IMG/VR virus record: IMGVR_UViG_3300046048_000391
Location: 1 to 22,652 of that record
Strand: one strand, 5' to 3'
Origin: a virus
Length of the DNA: 22,652 bases
Translations under genes and position numbers: made by a program
Notes under the pieces: model-generated
Database searches by the model: none
What the model was told of the DNA's origin: nothing
What the model saw: only the letters and a program-made list of their open reading frames with translations
In this document: one piece after another, positions 7,456 to 22,652 of the stretch
Layout of the letters: every line of letters begins with the position of its first letter
How positions within the stretch are numbered: the first letter of the stretch is position 1

Positions 7456-9063
7456 ATGGACCAAGGAGAGATCGAAGCCAGAGCATTGCTCGAAGCCGCA
7501 GGACCGAGATCCGTGCATGACAAAAGCTACGCCGCCGCTTGCATGAACAAGTGGGGTAAGATGCTCAACGGCATCCAGAACGGCTATGTCAAGAAATGCA
7601 CAGCCATCCTGCTCGAAAACCAGATGGAGCACGTAAAGAGTCTGCAAGAGGACACCCTCTCCACAGACACCGGCGCGTTCCACAAGTACACCTTCCCGAT
7701 CTTGCGGAGGGTTTGGCCGAACCTGATCGCGAATCAGCTCGTGTCGGTGCAGCCGACGACCTCGCCGGTCGCCGCGATGTTCTACTACGAGAAGAAGTTC
7801 GACGACAGGAAGGGCACCAAGATACCGCAAGGCGGAATCGCGAACAACCCGACCGACATGAGCTACGACGGCGAAGTGAACTCGGGCGACAACATGATCC
7901 AGAACTTCGCCAAGTACTACAGCTCGGAGTTCAACGACTACGACGTGACCTGCACGGATACCGGCGTGGGCACGGCGACGCTGAACCAAGGTGGTGCCAA
8001 CTGCCGCGTGACAGAGTGGTCGCCCATCCGAACTCCCGCAACGGACGGACAGCGGACGTTCTACGTGAAAGCGTACTACCGCTGCCTCGATGCCGATAAC
8101 GCCAGTGCGGACACGGCGGTCGTGGCAACCCTGAACGGGTCCGGCAACCTGATCGACGACCTGAATTCCAACAACGTTGGAACCTTCACCGTCGCGAACG
8201 GCAACTGGGCCATCACTCCGCTGGGATCTGCCGGTTCCGCGTCGAACTTCACCTCCAACACCGTGATCTACTTCCAGTACTTCGTGAACTGGGAGCAGGT
8301 GGGCTACACCACCGGGGCCAAGATCCCGAGTATCAGCCTGGAAATCACCCTCTACACCGTCAAGGTCGAGAGCCGGAAGCTCAAGGCCCGCTGGACGGTC
8401 GAGGCGGTGGACGACATGCGGGCGCTCCACGGCCTGGATGTCGAGACGGAGATCGTTTCCACGTTCTCCAACGACGTGATGCTGGAAGTGGACCGCGAGA
8501 TCGTAACGGACCTCGTGAACGGAGCGGCTCACACTGCCACTTACACTTACGCCGCAACCACTCCGGGCGAGATCGAGACGATTCGTGCGCTGATAACCAA
8601 GGTCGCCGCGATGTCGGCTCGCATCCACAAAACCTCGGGCAGAGCGCCCGCGAACTTCATGGTCGTTTCGCCAGCGGTTCAGGCGCTCCTGGATCAGCTC
8701 TCGACGCACGGCGACTACGCCAGCATCGAGCAGAACGTCCAGCAGACCAGCTACGGGCCGGTCATGGCGAACTTCGGCATCAGCCGAGTCGGCACCTTGC
8801 TCCGCAAGTGGGCGGTCTACGTGGATCCGTACATGGACGAGGACAAGATTCTCGTCGGCCTCAAGGGGAACAACTTCCTCGACGCGGGCTACGTGTACGC
8901 TCCTTACGTGCCGCTGCAAGTGACGCCGACCTTCATGGAGCCGAACGACTTCACGTTCCGCAAGGGCGTGAGGACTCGGTACGCCACGAAGATGCTGCGT
9001 AACGAGTACTACGGCGTGATCACCTGTTCCGGCCTGCCCAGCGTGACCACCACATTGCCGTAG
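7456..9063 (+). CDS. Major capsid protein (T4 gp23-like, HK97 fold)
   Basis: This 535-residue protein builds the icosahedral shell. GGAGAG lies shortly before the ATG. Recognisable gp23-family segments are RRVWPNLIANQLVSVQPTT with SPVAAMFYYEKK at about 85-115, KLKARWTVEAVDDMRALHGLD at about 310-332, the following ETEIVSTFSNDVMLEVDREI, and the C-terminal VDPYMDEDKILVGLKGNNFLDAGYVYAPYVPL segment (quoted in parts). Residues about 155-290 are Thr/Asn/Gly-rich and beta-like, the place of the insertion domain of gp23/gp24. The N-terminal arm is short; LLE at 11-13 before AAG fits the (L/I)-x-E prohead protease rule, predicting loss of 13 residues. Codons are strongly C-ending (GAC, AAC, TTC, TAC) compared with neighbours, as expected for the most expressed virion gene. 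Confidence 0.95.
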   Translation: MDQGEIEARALLEAAGPRSVHDKSYAAACMNKWGKMLNGIQNGYVKKCTAILLENQMEHVKSLQEDTLSTDTGAFHKYTFPILRRVWPNLIANQLVSVQPTTSPVAAMFYYEKKFDDRKGTKIPQGGIANNPTDMSYDGEVNSGDNMIQNFAKYYSSEFNDYDVTCTDTGVGTATLNQGGANCRVTEWSPIRTPATDGQRTFYVKAYYRCLDADNASADTAVVATLNGSGNLIDDLNSNNVGTFTVANGNWAITPLGSAGSASNFTSNTVIYFQYFVNWEQVGYTTGAKIPSISLEITLYTVKVESRKLKARWTVEAVDDMRALHGLDVETEIVSTFSNDVMLEVDREIVTDLVNGAAHTATYTYAATTPGEIETIRALITKVAAMSARIHKTSGRAPANFMVVSPAVQALLDQLSTHGDYASIEQNVQQTSYGPVMANFGISRVGTLLRKWAVYVDPYMDEDKILVGLKGNNFLDAGYVYAPYVPLQVTPTFMEPNDFTFRKGVRTRYATKMLRNEYYGVITCSGLPSVTTTLP

Positions 9064-9102
9064 GCAAAGTCTGGGCGCGGGTCTGTGGCTCGCTAGTGAC
9101 GC

Positions 9103-9143
9103 ACAGGGTCGGGTCCGAACCATCGGGTCCGGCCCTGTTTTTT
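9103..9143 (+). terminator. Intrinsic terminator after major capsid gene
   Basis: A 15-bp stem, 9103-9117 (ACAGGGTCGGGTCCG) with 9124-9138, includes three G-T wobbles, has a 6-base loop AACCAT, and runs into six T residues (9138-9143). It lies 39 bases after the capsid stop in the only clear intergenic space of the head cluster. It would limit read-through from the highly expressed capsid gene into the 9158 gene. No obvious promoter is seen between it and that gene, so downstream transcription must come from partial read-through or an unrecognised phage promoter. Confidence 0.85.
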
Positions 9144-9157
9144 AAAAGGAGTATGTC

Positions 9158-9664
9158 ATGCAGCAATTCATTTTAGCCCGTGGCCAGAAGCCAAACGCCT
9201 TCGAGGGCGTGAAGATGGTCGAGGCGTCGGGAAACATGCCCAGGCTTGCGAAGAAAATAGAGTTCGCATTTCGCCCAGGTAAGATTGTAGAGGTGCCGGA
9301 CGACGTGGACATGTCAGGGTGGGTGGATGGTGGCTACATCATCCCGGTCAGGCCAGGAAAGCCTATGGCGAAAGAACCCATCCCGTCTTCGCCCGAGCCA
9401 GTGCCGCCGAAGCCTGAGCCTCCCAAAGAGGTGAGTGTTACGACACAGCCGAAGCCGAAGGTGGAGATGCCGCCTGCGGCCAGGCCGAAAGTGGAAGCGC
9501 CCCCAGTGCCGCCGAAGCCTGAGCCTCCCAAGGAGGAGCCGAAGCCGGACTACGAGGAGTTGGAAGACGGCAGTTTTAAGTGCTTGCACTGTGACAAAAC
9601 GTACAAGGCGAACAGCAGGGCAGAGGAGTACGTCAGGAAGCACGTCGAGAAAGAACACCTGTAG
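9158..9664 (+). CDS. Unassigned protein with Pro-rich linker and zinc-finger-like C-terminus
   Basis: A 168-residue protein of unknown family; AAGGAG at 9146-9151 is 6 bases before the ATG. Residues 1-70 form a small domain (MQQFILARGQKPNAFEGVKM, ending near GYIIPVRPGKP). Residues 72-132 are a low-complexity Pro/Lys/Glu linker with two near-identical blocks PVPPKPEPPKE. Residues 137-168 read FKCLHCDKTY, then a 15-17 residue helix-like spacer, then RKHVEKEHL. This gives C-x2-C and H-x4-H, the ligands of a C2H2 zinc finger, with a spacer a little longer than the usual 12. The linker suggests an extended arm holding the finger away from the first domain. Location next to capsid genes suggests a virion or assembly protein, but DNA-binding regulation is also possible. 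Confidence 0.78.
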   Translation: MQQFILARGQKPNAFEGVKMVEASGNMPRLAKKIEFAFRPGKIVEVPDDVDMSGWVDGGYIIPVRPGKPMAKEPIPSSPEPVPPKPEPPKEVSVTTQPKPKVEMPPAARPKVEAPPVPPKPEPPKEEPKPDYEELEDGSFKCLHCDKTYKANSRAEEYVRKHVEKEHL

Positions 9665-9676
9665 ACGGAGGGTAAA

Positions 9677-10387
9677 ATGGTCTTGTTGCATGAAGATCGT
9701 CTTGCCAATACCCTTGTGTCCGGCAAGATAGGGTTGCGGGAAACGGTCGAGGTGAGAACCAGGATGGGCCATTTCGTCGTACAAGGCGAGGTTGTCTCAT
9801 CTACTCCCTGGGGCCTTGTGATTAAAGAGGGCAAGGCCCAGAATTTTTATGCCGATAATCTGTATCTGTTTTCCGTGGTCGAGCCTGAGTTGGAAGAGGT
9901 AGCTGGCAACCTGTTGACCGACAAGTCTCTCGATTCCAGGGTGGAGATAAAGCTGGCCCAGATGGAAGCTGGCGACATCCAGCCTGGAGCGAAGGGCAAG
10001 GCAGGAGGGGCCATGCTGCCTTCCAACGACGGCGACGACGAAGACGATGACGATGACGTAGAGAAGAAAAAGGATGACGGGGAGGATAAGACCAAGGACG
10101 ATGAGGGGAAAAAGCCTGTGGCAAAGACTGGCTCTGCCATCGATCCCGACAAGCTTCCCGAGGACATCAAGCGCTCTATTTTATCAGCGAAGCAGATGGA
10201 TGAGGGTCAGCTCAATGGGGTCTTGAGTGAGTTAAGCGACGCCGTCATGAAGAGTCTGAAGCGTGCTGGTGTCAAAGAGACGGAGATTTTTGGGCTGGTG
10301 GCCAAGATTAATAACGCCGCCTTTAGGATTCTGACGGGTGAGCCGCCACCGCCTCCGGCTCCAAAGAAGAAGGAAAGTAAAAAGTGA
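9677..10387 (+). CDS. Unassigned protein with small N-terminal beta domain and acidic linker
   Basis: A 236-residue protein of unknown family. GGAGGG at 9667-9672 is 4 bases before the ATG. Residues about 18-66 alternate hydrophobic and polar residues as in a small beta barrel (VEVRTRMGHFVVQGEVV, WGLVIKEGKAQNFYADNLYL). Residues about 116-146 are a highly acidic, then mixed-charge, low-complexity linker (NDGDDEDDDDD, KKKDDGEDK). Residues about 154-218 look helical (LPEDIKRSILSAKQMDEGQL). The end is a PPPPPAPKKKESKK tail. GTGA at 10384-10387 overlaps the next gene's start, indicating coupling. No enzyme motif, signal peptide or membrane segment is visible. Virion or head accessory role is inferred from position only. 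Confidence 0.75.
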   Translation: MVLLHEDRLANTLVSGKIGLRETVEVRTRMGHFVVQGEVVSSTPWGLVIKEGKAQNFYADNLYLFSVVEPELEEVAGNLLTDKSLDSRVEIKLAQMEAGDIQPGAKGKAGGAMLPSNDGDDEDDDDDVEKKKDDGEDKTKDDEGKKPVAKTGSAIDPDKLPEDIKRSILSAKQMDEGQLNGVLSELSDAVMKSLKRAGVKETEIFGLVAKINNAAFRILTGEPPPPPAPKKKESKK

Positions 10388-11103
10388 TTCGCACAGAGGC
10401 CGAGGTCAAAGAGTGGATCTGCCGCAGGCTTGGTGCTCCGGTCATCAATGTGGAATTGACCGATGATCAGCTCGACGACGCAGTGATGCTCGCCAAGGAG
10501 TATTGGCAGATGTGGGTGGGTCAGTGCAAGGCCATACAGATGGATTTGACCGGCAGCACCGAATATTCCGAGGCAGACATGGGGGTGACGGATCTCGACT
10601 ACGTAGTCGATGTCATATTCGCGTACAATTCTAGCAATCTGATCGACTTTTTCGCCTGGGCCGACGTGGAGATAAATCCGTTTCAGTATGTGTTCTCGGG
10701 TGAGGGTGGCTACGGTACTCTTGTTCAGTACATGCAGTATCGAGAGATGGGGAAACGCATTGTTTCCGCAGATCGGGACTGGGAATGGGATAAGGCGAAG
10801 CGCCGACTCATCATCGTTCCGAAGGATACCACCACTTCGATGGTGGAGATATTCTACGTATCCAAGACGGTGGACCTGGCCTATTTGACGAGCTACGAGT
10901 GGCTGATGTTTCGGCAGTATGCGCTGTCGCAGGCCATGAAGACGCTTGCTCATATCCGAATGAAGTTCGCCGATAAGCCGTCTGCGACGGGGACTTTTAC
11001 ACTGGACGGAGACGCCATGTACGCTAATGCCGAGGGCATGGAAGCAATGGTCGAAGAAAAAATGAGATCTTTGCAGTCGCCTGTGGCATTCTGGGCTGAA
11101 TAG
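10384..11103 (+). CDS. Probable virion neck or head-completion protein
   Basis: A 239-residue protein with a GTG start overlapping the upstream TGA. The first 40 residues (EVKEWICRRLGAPVINVEL, then TDDQLDDAVMLAKEYW) form the two-helix pattern I associate with phage neck, adaptor and head-completion proteins, in which the 'LGAPV..VELT..Q' opening recurs. The middle is beta-like with aromatic residues (NLIDFFAWADVEINPFQYVF). Near the end comes a helical block (SYEWLMFRQYALSQAMKTLAHIR, in parts) and the GTFTLDGDAMYANAEG segment. Its order, after capsid and before other small structural genes, suits head-to-tail joining. The exact T4 counterpart (gp13, gp14 or other) is not clear, so the role is an inference from pattern and place. 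Confidence 0.6.
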   Translation: MIRTEAEVKEWICRRLGAPVINVELTDDQLDDAVMLAKEYWQMWVGQCKAIQMDLTGSTEYSEADMGVTDLDYVVDVIFAYNSSNLIDFFAWADVEINPFQYVFSGEGGYGTLVQYMQYREMGKRIVSADRDWEWDKAKRRLIIVPKDTTTSMVEIFYVSKTVDLAYLTSYEWLMFRQYALSQAMKTLAHIRMKFADKPSATGTFTLDGDAMYANAEGMEAMVEEKMRSLQSPVAFWAE

Positions 11104-11113
11104 GAGGATTTAC

Positions 11114-12019
11114 ATGATCGACGAAAGAAAAGACGATGAGTTTTTGGCCGACATGGCTGAGATTTTGCCGGAAGCTGATAAAAAGGCTCTCGGGATGGTA
11201 AAAATCGAGAGTGGCGACAAGAAGACGCTCGACAGCCGAGTTATCGACCAGGCTTCGCAGTTGATAGAAAGCAACGAGGAACTCTTTGCGTCGCAAGAGC
11301 TGACGCCTGTTTTTCCATTGGCGGGCAAGAAGACGCTGAAGCCGTATCAGGGCAAGGAGTCGGACGCCGAGATCATGTTCAATTTCGAAGACTGGGAAGA
11401 TGCCCAAGTGCTCTACGACTTCATCGTCGAGAGTGGGCTGCTCGAACCCGGCGAGGTGGTACTGCGGCACATCGAGGGTCAGAACGGCGTCCATTTTGCT
11501 CCGCACGTTCTCGTGATGAAGCCCGACGTGATCCATGCTGCCATGCTCGCCTATCAGGATGTCGTACTGGAAGACAGCGCGGAGGTGTTCAACGACATCA
11601 CCGAGGGTATCGGCATCGTGCTTCAGGAGCGAACTGTCACTTCTGGAGCGCCGAAGAGGAAGGTGGGCAAGGGTAATCCGTTCCACGACAAAGACTCTGG
11701 CCATTTTACCGGGGCCAAGGACAGTATCGACTCCAAGGGAGGGGGTTCTTGGGCGATGGGCAAGACCAAGCTCAAGTACACGGGGGCGAAGAAGTCAAAG
11801 AAGGGCGATCTGGTAGTCAATTTCGGCTCGACGAAGCATCCGTGTGGCAGGGCCGCTCGGAAGAAGGGTAAGGACATTCGGTGTTGGGACGGCGAGGAAG
11901 GGGCCGGATTCAAAATTGCCAGACTTCTGGGCAAAAAGAAGAGGCGCGAGGATTTCGACTTCTACGACGGCAATCTCCTTACTGAAATCCGCGAGTATTT
12001 CAACTCGTTGTCCGAGTAA
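11114..12019 (+). CDS. Unassigned structural-region protein with NPFHDKDSGHFT motif
   Basis: A 301-residue protein of unknown family. AGGAGG at 11102-11107 overlaps the previous stop and lies 6 bases before the ATG. Residues 1-170 are acidic and look folded (FEDWEDAQVLYDFIVESGL, VLRHIEGQNGVHF). At 187-200 stands GNPFHDKDSGHFTG, similar to the short N-P-x-H-D-x-x-G-x-F-T motif often seen, with unknown role, in phage head-morphogenesis proteins. Residues 208-278 are Gly/Lys-rich and basic with a Cys pair (C244, C257) in HPCGRAARKKGKDIRCWDG, rather like the basic Cys-pair segment of the 4637 gene. The C-terminus is an acidic helix. Architecture (acidic domain, basic central-to-late domain, acidic end) suggests an internal head or DNA-contacting protein, but that is a guess. 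Confidence 0.7.
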   Translation: MIDERKDDEFLADMAEILPEADKKALGMVKIESGDKKTLDSRVIDQASQLIESNEELFASQELTPVFPLAGKKTLKPYQGKESDAEIMFNFEDWEDAQVLYDFIVESGLLEPGEVVLRHIEGQNGVHFAPHVLVMKPDVIHAAMLAYQDVVLEDSAEVFNDITEGIGIVLQERTVTSGAPKRKVGKGNPFHDKDSGHFTGAKDSIDSKGGGSWAMGKTKLKYTGAKKSKKGDLVVNFGSTKHPCGRAARKKGKDIRCWDGEEGAGFKIARLLGKKKRREDFDFYDGNLLTEIREYFNSLSE

Positions 12020-12025
12020 GAAAAG

Positions 12026-12585
12026 GTGCCGCCTGTCTACGGAGATCAGGACGCTCATTATCTCCAATGTTTGGAGGAGGAGCGCATCAAGCTTGTAGGC
12101 CCAACTGCCGAATATTTTTCTTTAAATCGCGGTAAAAATGTAGATGCTCTGTACGGGGAGCCGGACAACGATCCTCTTTATGGAGGATCTTCCGCTGCGG
12201 GTACTCCCCAGATGGATGAGAAGTCCTGGAACTTCTATCCGAATCCGTATGCGACGCCGACAGAGGAGTCTTTGACATTCTCCGTGGCCTTCGAGTATCA
12301 GGAGTCCGAGAACAGGCAACCCGCTGTCCGGGACGAGGGATTCTATGCCGATTACGACGCGATCATGTTCCTGGCGAAAACAGCCTGGGAAGATGCTATC
12401 GCAGATACTCGGATTGATGGTAGAATCCCCAAGGAAGGCGACGTAGTCTACTGCTTCAATGAGTGGTGGGATGTCGTCAGGGTGGGGTCCGGTGGAAACA
12501 TAGCGGACACCGCAACTTTCGTCGGGTGGAAATTCGAGCTGCGTAAGCGGACCAAATTCACACCAGACAGAAAGGTAGACAGGTA

Positions 12586-12586
<1 letters not shown>
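12026..12586 (+). CDS. Unassigned small virion protein, possibly head-tail joining
   Basis: A 186-residue protein read from a GTG start 6 bases after the previous stop. The ribosome-binding site is weak (only AAGG-like bases adjoining the start), so coupling to the upstream gene is likely; no in-frame ATG is available near the N-terminus. The segment AEYFSLNRGKNVDALYGEP and the later Tyr/Trp-rich beta-like region (VVYCFNEWWDVVRVGSGG) are typical of compact phage structural proteins. I recall similar 'YF.LNRG...D.LYGEP' strings in T4-like myovirus virion proteins but cannot name the family. Its TAA overlaps the ATG of the next gene by one base. Neck or tail-completion function is inferred from position. 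Confidence 0.6.
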
Positions 12587-20744
<8,158 letters not shown>

Positions 20745-20770
20745 TGAGTTAACAAAACAGGAGGAAATAA

Positions 20771-21415
20771 ATGTCAATTGTATGGAATGGAGAGCAATGT
20801 TTGTTTGTGGTAGAGGACGACACTCTGAACGGAATCGTAAATTTGCAGCTTTTGATGAAGGAGATCGACGCTGCCATATCGTCGGCCACTGTCGTTGGCA
20901 TCAATGTGAACTACAACGAGGTCACGGAAAAAAACGACGCAGTGATAACATTCTCTGCGGAGCCTTCGGCAGAAGACAAGACGACCGTAGAGGGTGCCAT
21001 TGAAGCTCACGAAGGGACTAAGAGTACCAGAGACGCGCAGAAATGGGTGAGCCAAGCGGAGCAAACAAGCACCGACACAGCTTGGGAAACTGTTTTGCAC
21101 AAAGAGACGAGTCCTCTTCGAGCTGGAGAATGGCAGCTTGACGTATCGTTGGAGATAAAATCAGGTGCGTCGTCATTGTCGTCTGCCGCTAAGGCCCGAT
21201 TGATAGCCGAAAAATTGGGTGGATCCGCCGAAGAGAGAGCGGCGTGGGCGAGCAATATCCAGCTATACGACGGCAAAAGCTCCAGAATCCCATTTACTGC
21301 TGAGGAGGCCGACCAGTGGGAGTTTGCGATACAAATCTGTCAGGTCGGAGGCACCACTGCGTATGCGAGGCGCATGAGGGTTTCGTTGACATACTCAGGG
21401 GTGACACCGGTATAG
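20771..21415 (+). CDS. Unassigned fibre-associated protein with beta-domain-like C-terminus
   Basis: A 214-residue protein. AGGAGG at 20759-20764 is 6 bases before the ATG, a strong site. Residues 1-85 look like a small alpha/beta domain (MSIVWNGEQCLFVVEDD, then LLMKEIDAAISSATVVGINV). Residues about 95-210 are beta-like. The string TSTDTAWETVLHKETSPLR, then AGEWQLDVSLEIK, aligns by eye with [20 protein letters not shown], then [13 protein letters not shown], in domain 2 of the collagen protein, and both end with RR(A/M)R followed by a beta strand. The protein may be a cap, chaperone or binding partner of the fibre. It carries no enzyme motif that I recognise. A collagen-like reading frame continues past its stop in the -1 frame; see 21400. 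Confidence 0.72.
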   Translation: MSIVWNGEQCLFVVEDDTLNGIVNLQLLMKEIDAAISSATVVGINVNYNEVTEKNDAVITFSAEPSAEDKTTVEGAIEAHEGTKSTRDAQKWVSQAEQTSTDTAWETVLHKETSPLRAGEWQLDVSLEIKSGASSLSSAAKARLIAEKLGGSAEERAAWASNIQLYDGKSSRIPFTAEEADQWEFAIQICQVGGTTAYARRMRVSLTYSGVTPV

Positions 21416-21480
21416 TCGGAATAGTGGGGCCAACAGGAATGACTGGTCCAATGGTCCGACGCCCTGCGCCGAGGGCATAA
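21400..21480 (+). pseudogene. Out-of-frame collagen-like fragment after the 20771 gene
   Basis: In the -1 frame relative to the 20771 gene, bases 21400-21477 read GDTGIVGIVGPTGMTGPM followed by VRRPAPRA, then TAA at 21478. Gly-X-Y register holds for six triplets, so chance is unlikely. The fragment would follow the gene's last beta strand directly if one base were lost near GGGG at 21398-21401. It may be a decayed or frameshift-accessed collagen tail. No good slippery heptamer in the right phase is visible. Confidence 0.45.
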
Positions 21481-21521
21481 TTGCCCCAAGAAGAAAGGTC
21501 GTATAACAAAGGAGTGATGAG

Positions 21522-22652
21522 ATGTTGACTGTTGCGATGATTGTAAAAGATGAGGTTGCTACGCTGGAACGGGCGGTGATGTCCGTGAAGGAGTACGTCG
21601 ATGAGGTGGTTATCGGCGTCGATCAGGCGTCGCAGGACGGCACCAGGGAGTTGGCCAAAAAGTTGGCCGACAAAGTGCTCACGCACCATCTGGACGCAGA
21701 GCTGAAGCGCAGAGGGCCAAGGCCGTCGAAGAAGCCCTCGACGGACTGGGGGTTTTCCAAGGCCAGAAACCAGGTGCTCGCTCAATGCAAGAAAGAAAAC
21801 TGGCGATTATGGCTGGACGGCCACGAGATTTTGCACAACCCGGAAGGAGTGATCGCGGCCATTGAAAAGGCCAAGAAGTGGGGATGCGACGGGATCGAGG
21901 CCAAGATCCTGTTTGAACCGGACGAATATGGAGTTCCGAATCGAATATACAACCAGGGGCGCGTATTCGCTCCGTCCGTTCGGTTCAGGAATCCGCAGCA
22001 CAATGTTCCGGTGGTCAACAAGACCTACTTCTCTGACGCATTCACTGTGGAGCACAGGAAGCAAGACCAGGCTCCGGCGGCGAAGCAGGCCAGGGATGCA
22101 CAGCGAAGCGTGGCCACTGTCGCGGGCTTCGAGAAGGAGACGCTGGAGAATCCGGCGAATTCGAGGTCATGGTTCTATCTTGGGAACGCTTACAGGGAGA
22201 ACGCTCGGTGGCTGGACGGTGTTGAAGCTTACAAGAAGTGCCTAGAGGTCAGCGCGTGGAATGAAGAGAGGTGGCACGCCAGGGTCAACCTGGGAACTTG
22301 CTACGCTCGCCTTGGAGATCCTCTGAGGGCGAGGGTGGAGTTTGCGCGCGCGCTGGAAGAGTTTCCGGCCTACGCCGAAGCGTATTTTTACCTCGGCGAC
22401 ATGGCGTACAAGGACCGGAATTACAGAGAGGCTCAGGTATGGTTGGAGAAGTGTGTGCAGCTCGACATGCCCTACAGCAAACTGTTTGTGAATCCCAAGA
22501 TATATCTGGTTGACAGATATGACTTGCTTTCGATGGTGTACGATCATCTCGGGCATTACGCCAAGGCCATAGAGTTCGGCGAAAAGGCATTGGAGAACAC
22601 GACCAACCCGCGTATCGCGAAGAATGTGAAGATCTGGAGCGACTGGGTTGTG
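21522..22652 (+). CDS. Family 2 glycosyltransferase with C-terminal TPR repeats (3' end outside window)
   Basis: The frame is open from ATG 21522 to the right edge, 377 codons with no stop. AGGAG about 10 bases upstream gives the start. Residues 1-200 are a GT-A, family 2-type domain that moves a sugar from a nucleotide-sugar to an acceptor: MIVKDEVATLERAV start, DEVVIGVDQASQDGT (34-41 region), WGFSKARNQVL at 76-86, and WLDGHE at 97-102 in place of the usual metal-binding LDxDE. The later GVPNRIYNQGRVF also fits the family. From about residue 213, TPR repeats follow (SWFYLGNAYRENARW; RVNLGTCYARLGDPLRA; AYFYLGDMAYKDRNY; LLSMVYDHLGHYAKA), about four in view, which usually bind protein partners. 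Coming right after the collagen-like fibre, it is a candidate for glycosylating its threonines. The metal-site His (LDGHE, not LDADE) is slightly unusual. Confidence 0.87.
   Translation, partial: MLTVAMIVKDEVATLERAVMSVKEYVDEVVIGVDQASQDGTRELAKKLADKVLTHHLDAELKRRGPRPSKKPSTDWGFSKARNQVLAQCKKENWRLWLDGHEILHNPEGVIAAIEKAKKWGCDGIEAKILFEPDEYGVPNRIYNQGRVFAPSVRFRNPQHNVPVVNKTYFSDAFTVEHRKQDQAPAAKQARDAQRSVATVAGFEKETLENPANSRSWFYLGNAYRENARWLDGVEAYKKCLEVSAWNEERWHARVNLGTCYARLGDPLRARVEFARALEEFPAYAEAYFYLGDMAYKDRNYREAQVWLEKCVQLDMPYSKLFVNPKIYLVDRYDLLSMVYDHLGHYAKAIEFGEKALENTTNPRIAKNVKIWSDWVV

Noticed and set aside
7291-9123. 610-codon antisense frame across the capsid gene
   Set aside because: C-ending codon use in the capsid gene suppresses stops in the antisense frame. 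The sense strand has a clear gp23-family protein; the antisense product has no recognisable features.
21461-21476. Hairpin GCCCT/AGGGC as a terminator
   Set aside because: Only 5 bp with a 6-base loop and no T-run after it.

Overview
The window is a structural and packaging segment of a tailed double-stranded DNA phage (Caudoviricetes) with a T4-like head module. Evidence is a gp23-type major capsid protein, a gp20-type portal, a gp21-type prohead protease and a terminase large-subunit tail. All genes lie on the + strand, packed end to end with overlapping or nearly touching starts and stops. The host cannot be told from the sequence. By eye, base composition is moderately GC-rich, and the two inteins look more AT-rich than the genes that carry them.

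Layout. (1) 1-3773, DNA-packaging motor: the last part of the terminase large subunit, then the portal. Each is interrupted by a full intein with an HNH endonuclease and a helix-turn-helix. (2) 3773-7432, prohead core: two unassigned genes in the place T4 uses for gp67/gp68, then a prohead protease fused to a long coiled-coil, scaffold-like tail. The second unassigned gene ends in what looks like a programmed -1 ribosomal frameshift site: slippery heptamer GGGAAAC, stop codon, then a 7-bp hairpin. This would add a 71-residue, strongly basic tail. (3) 7456-9143, the major capsid gene, closed by a convincing intrinsic terminator. (4) 9158-12987, six small virion or head-completion-type genes, mostly unassigned; one has a Pro-rich linker with a zinc-finger-like end and one is a Cys-rich zinc-ribbon-like protein. 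(5) 13020-21480, a 2574-residue collagen-like fibre with about 746 Gly-X-Y triplets, mostly Gly-X-Thr, and two C-terminal beta domains. It is followed by a 214-residue accessory gene and an out-of-frame scrap of collagen-like sequence. (6) 21522-end, a family 2 glycosyltransferase fused to TPR repeats, running off the window.

How it may work together. Terminase and portal pump DNA into a prohead whose core is made by the protease-scaffold fusion and probably the two genes before it. The collagen-like fibre carries hundreds of threonines in the Y position, and a glycosyltransferase lies just downstream. This suggests a phage-encoded, glycan-decorated collagen fibre similar in concept to the BclA filaments of Bacillus spores. 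The predicted frameshift and the glycosylated giant collagen are the two observations most worth testing.
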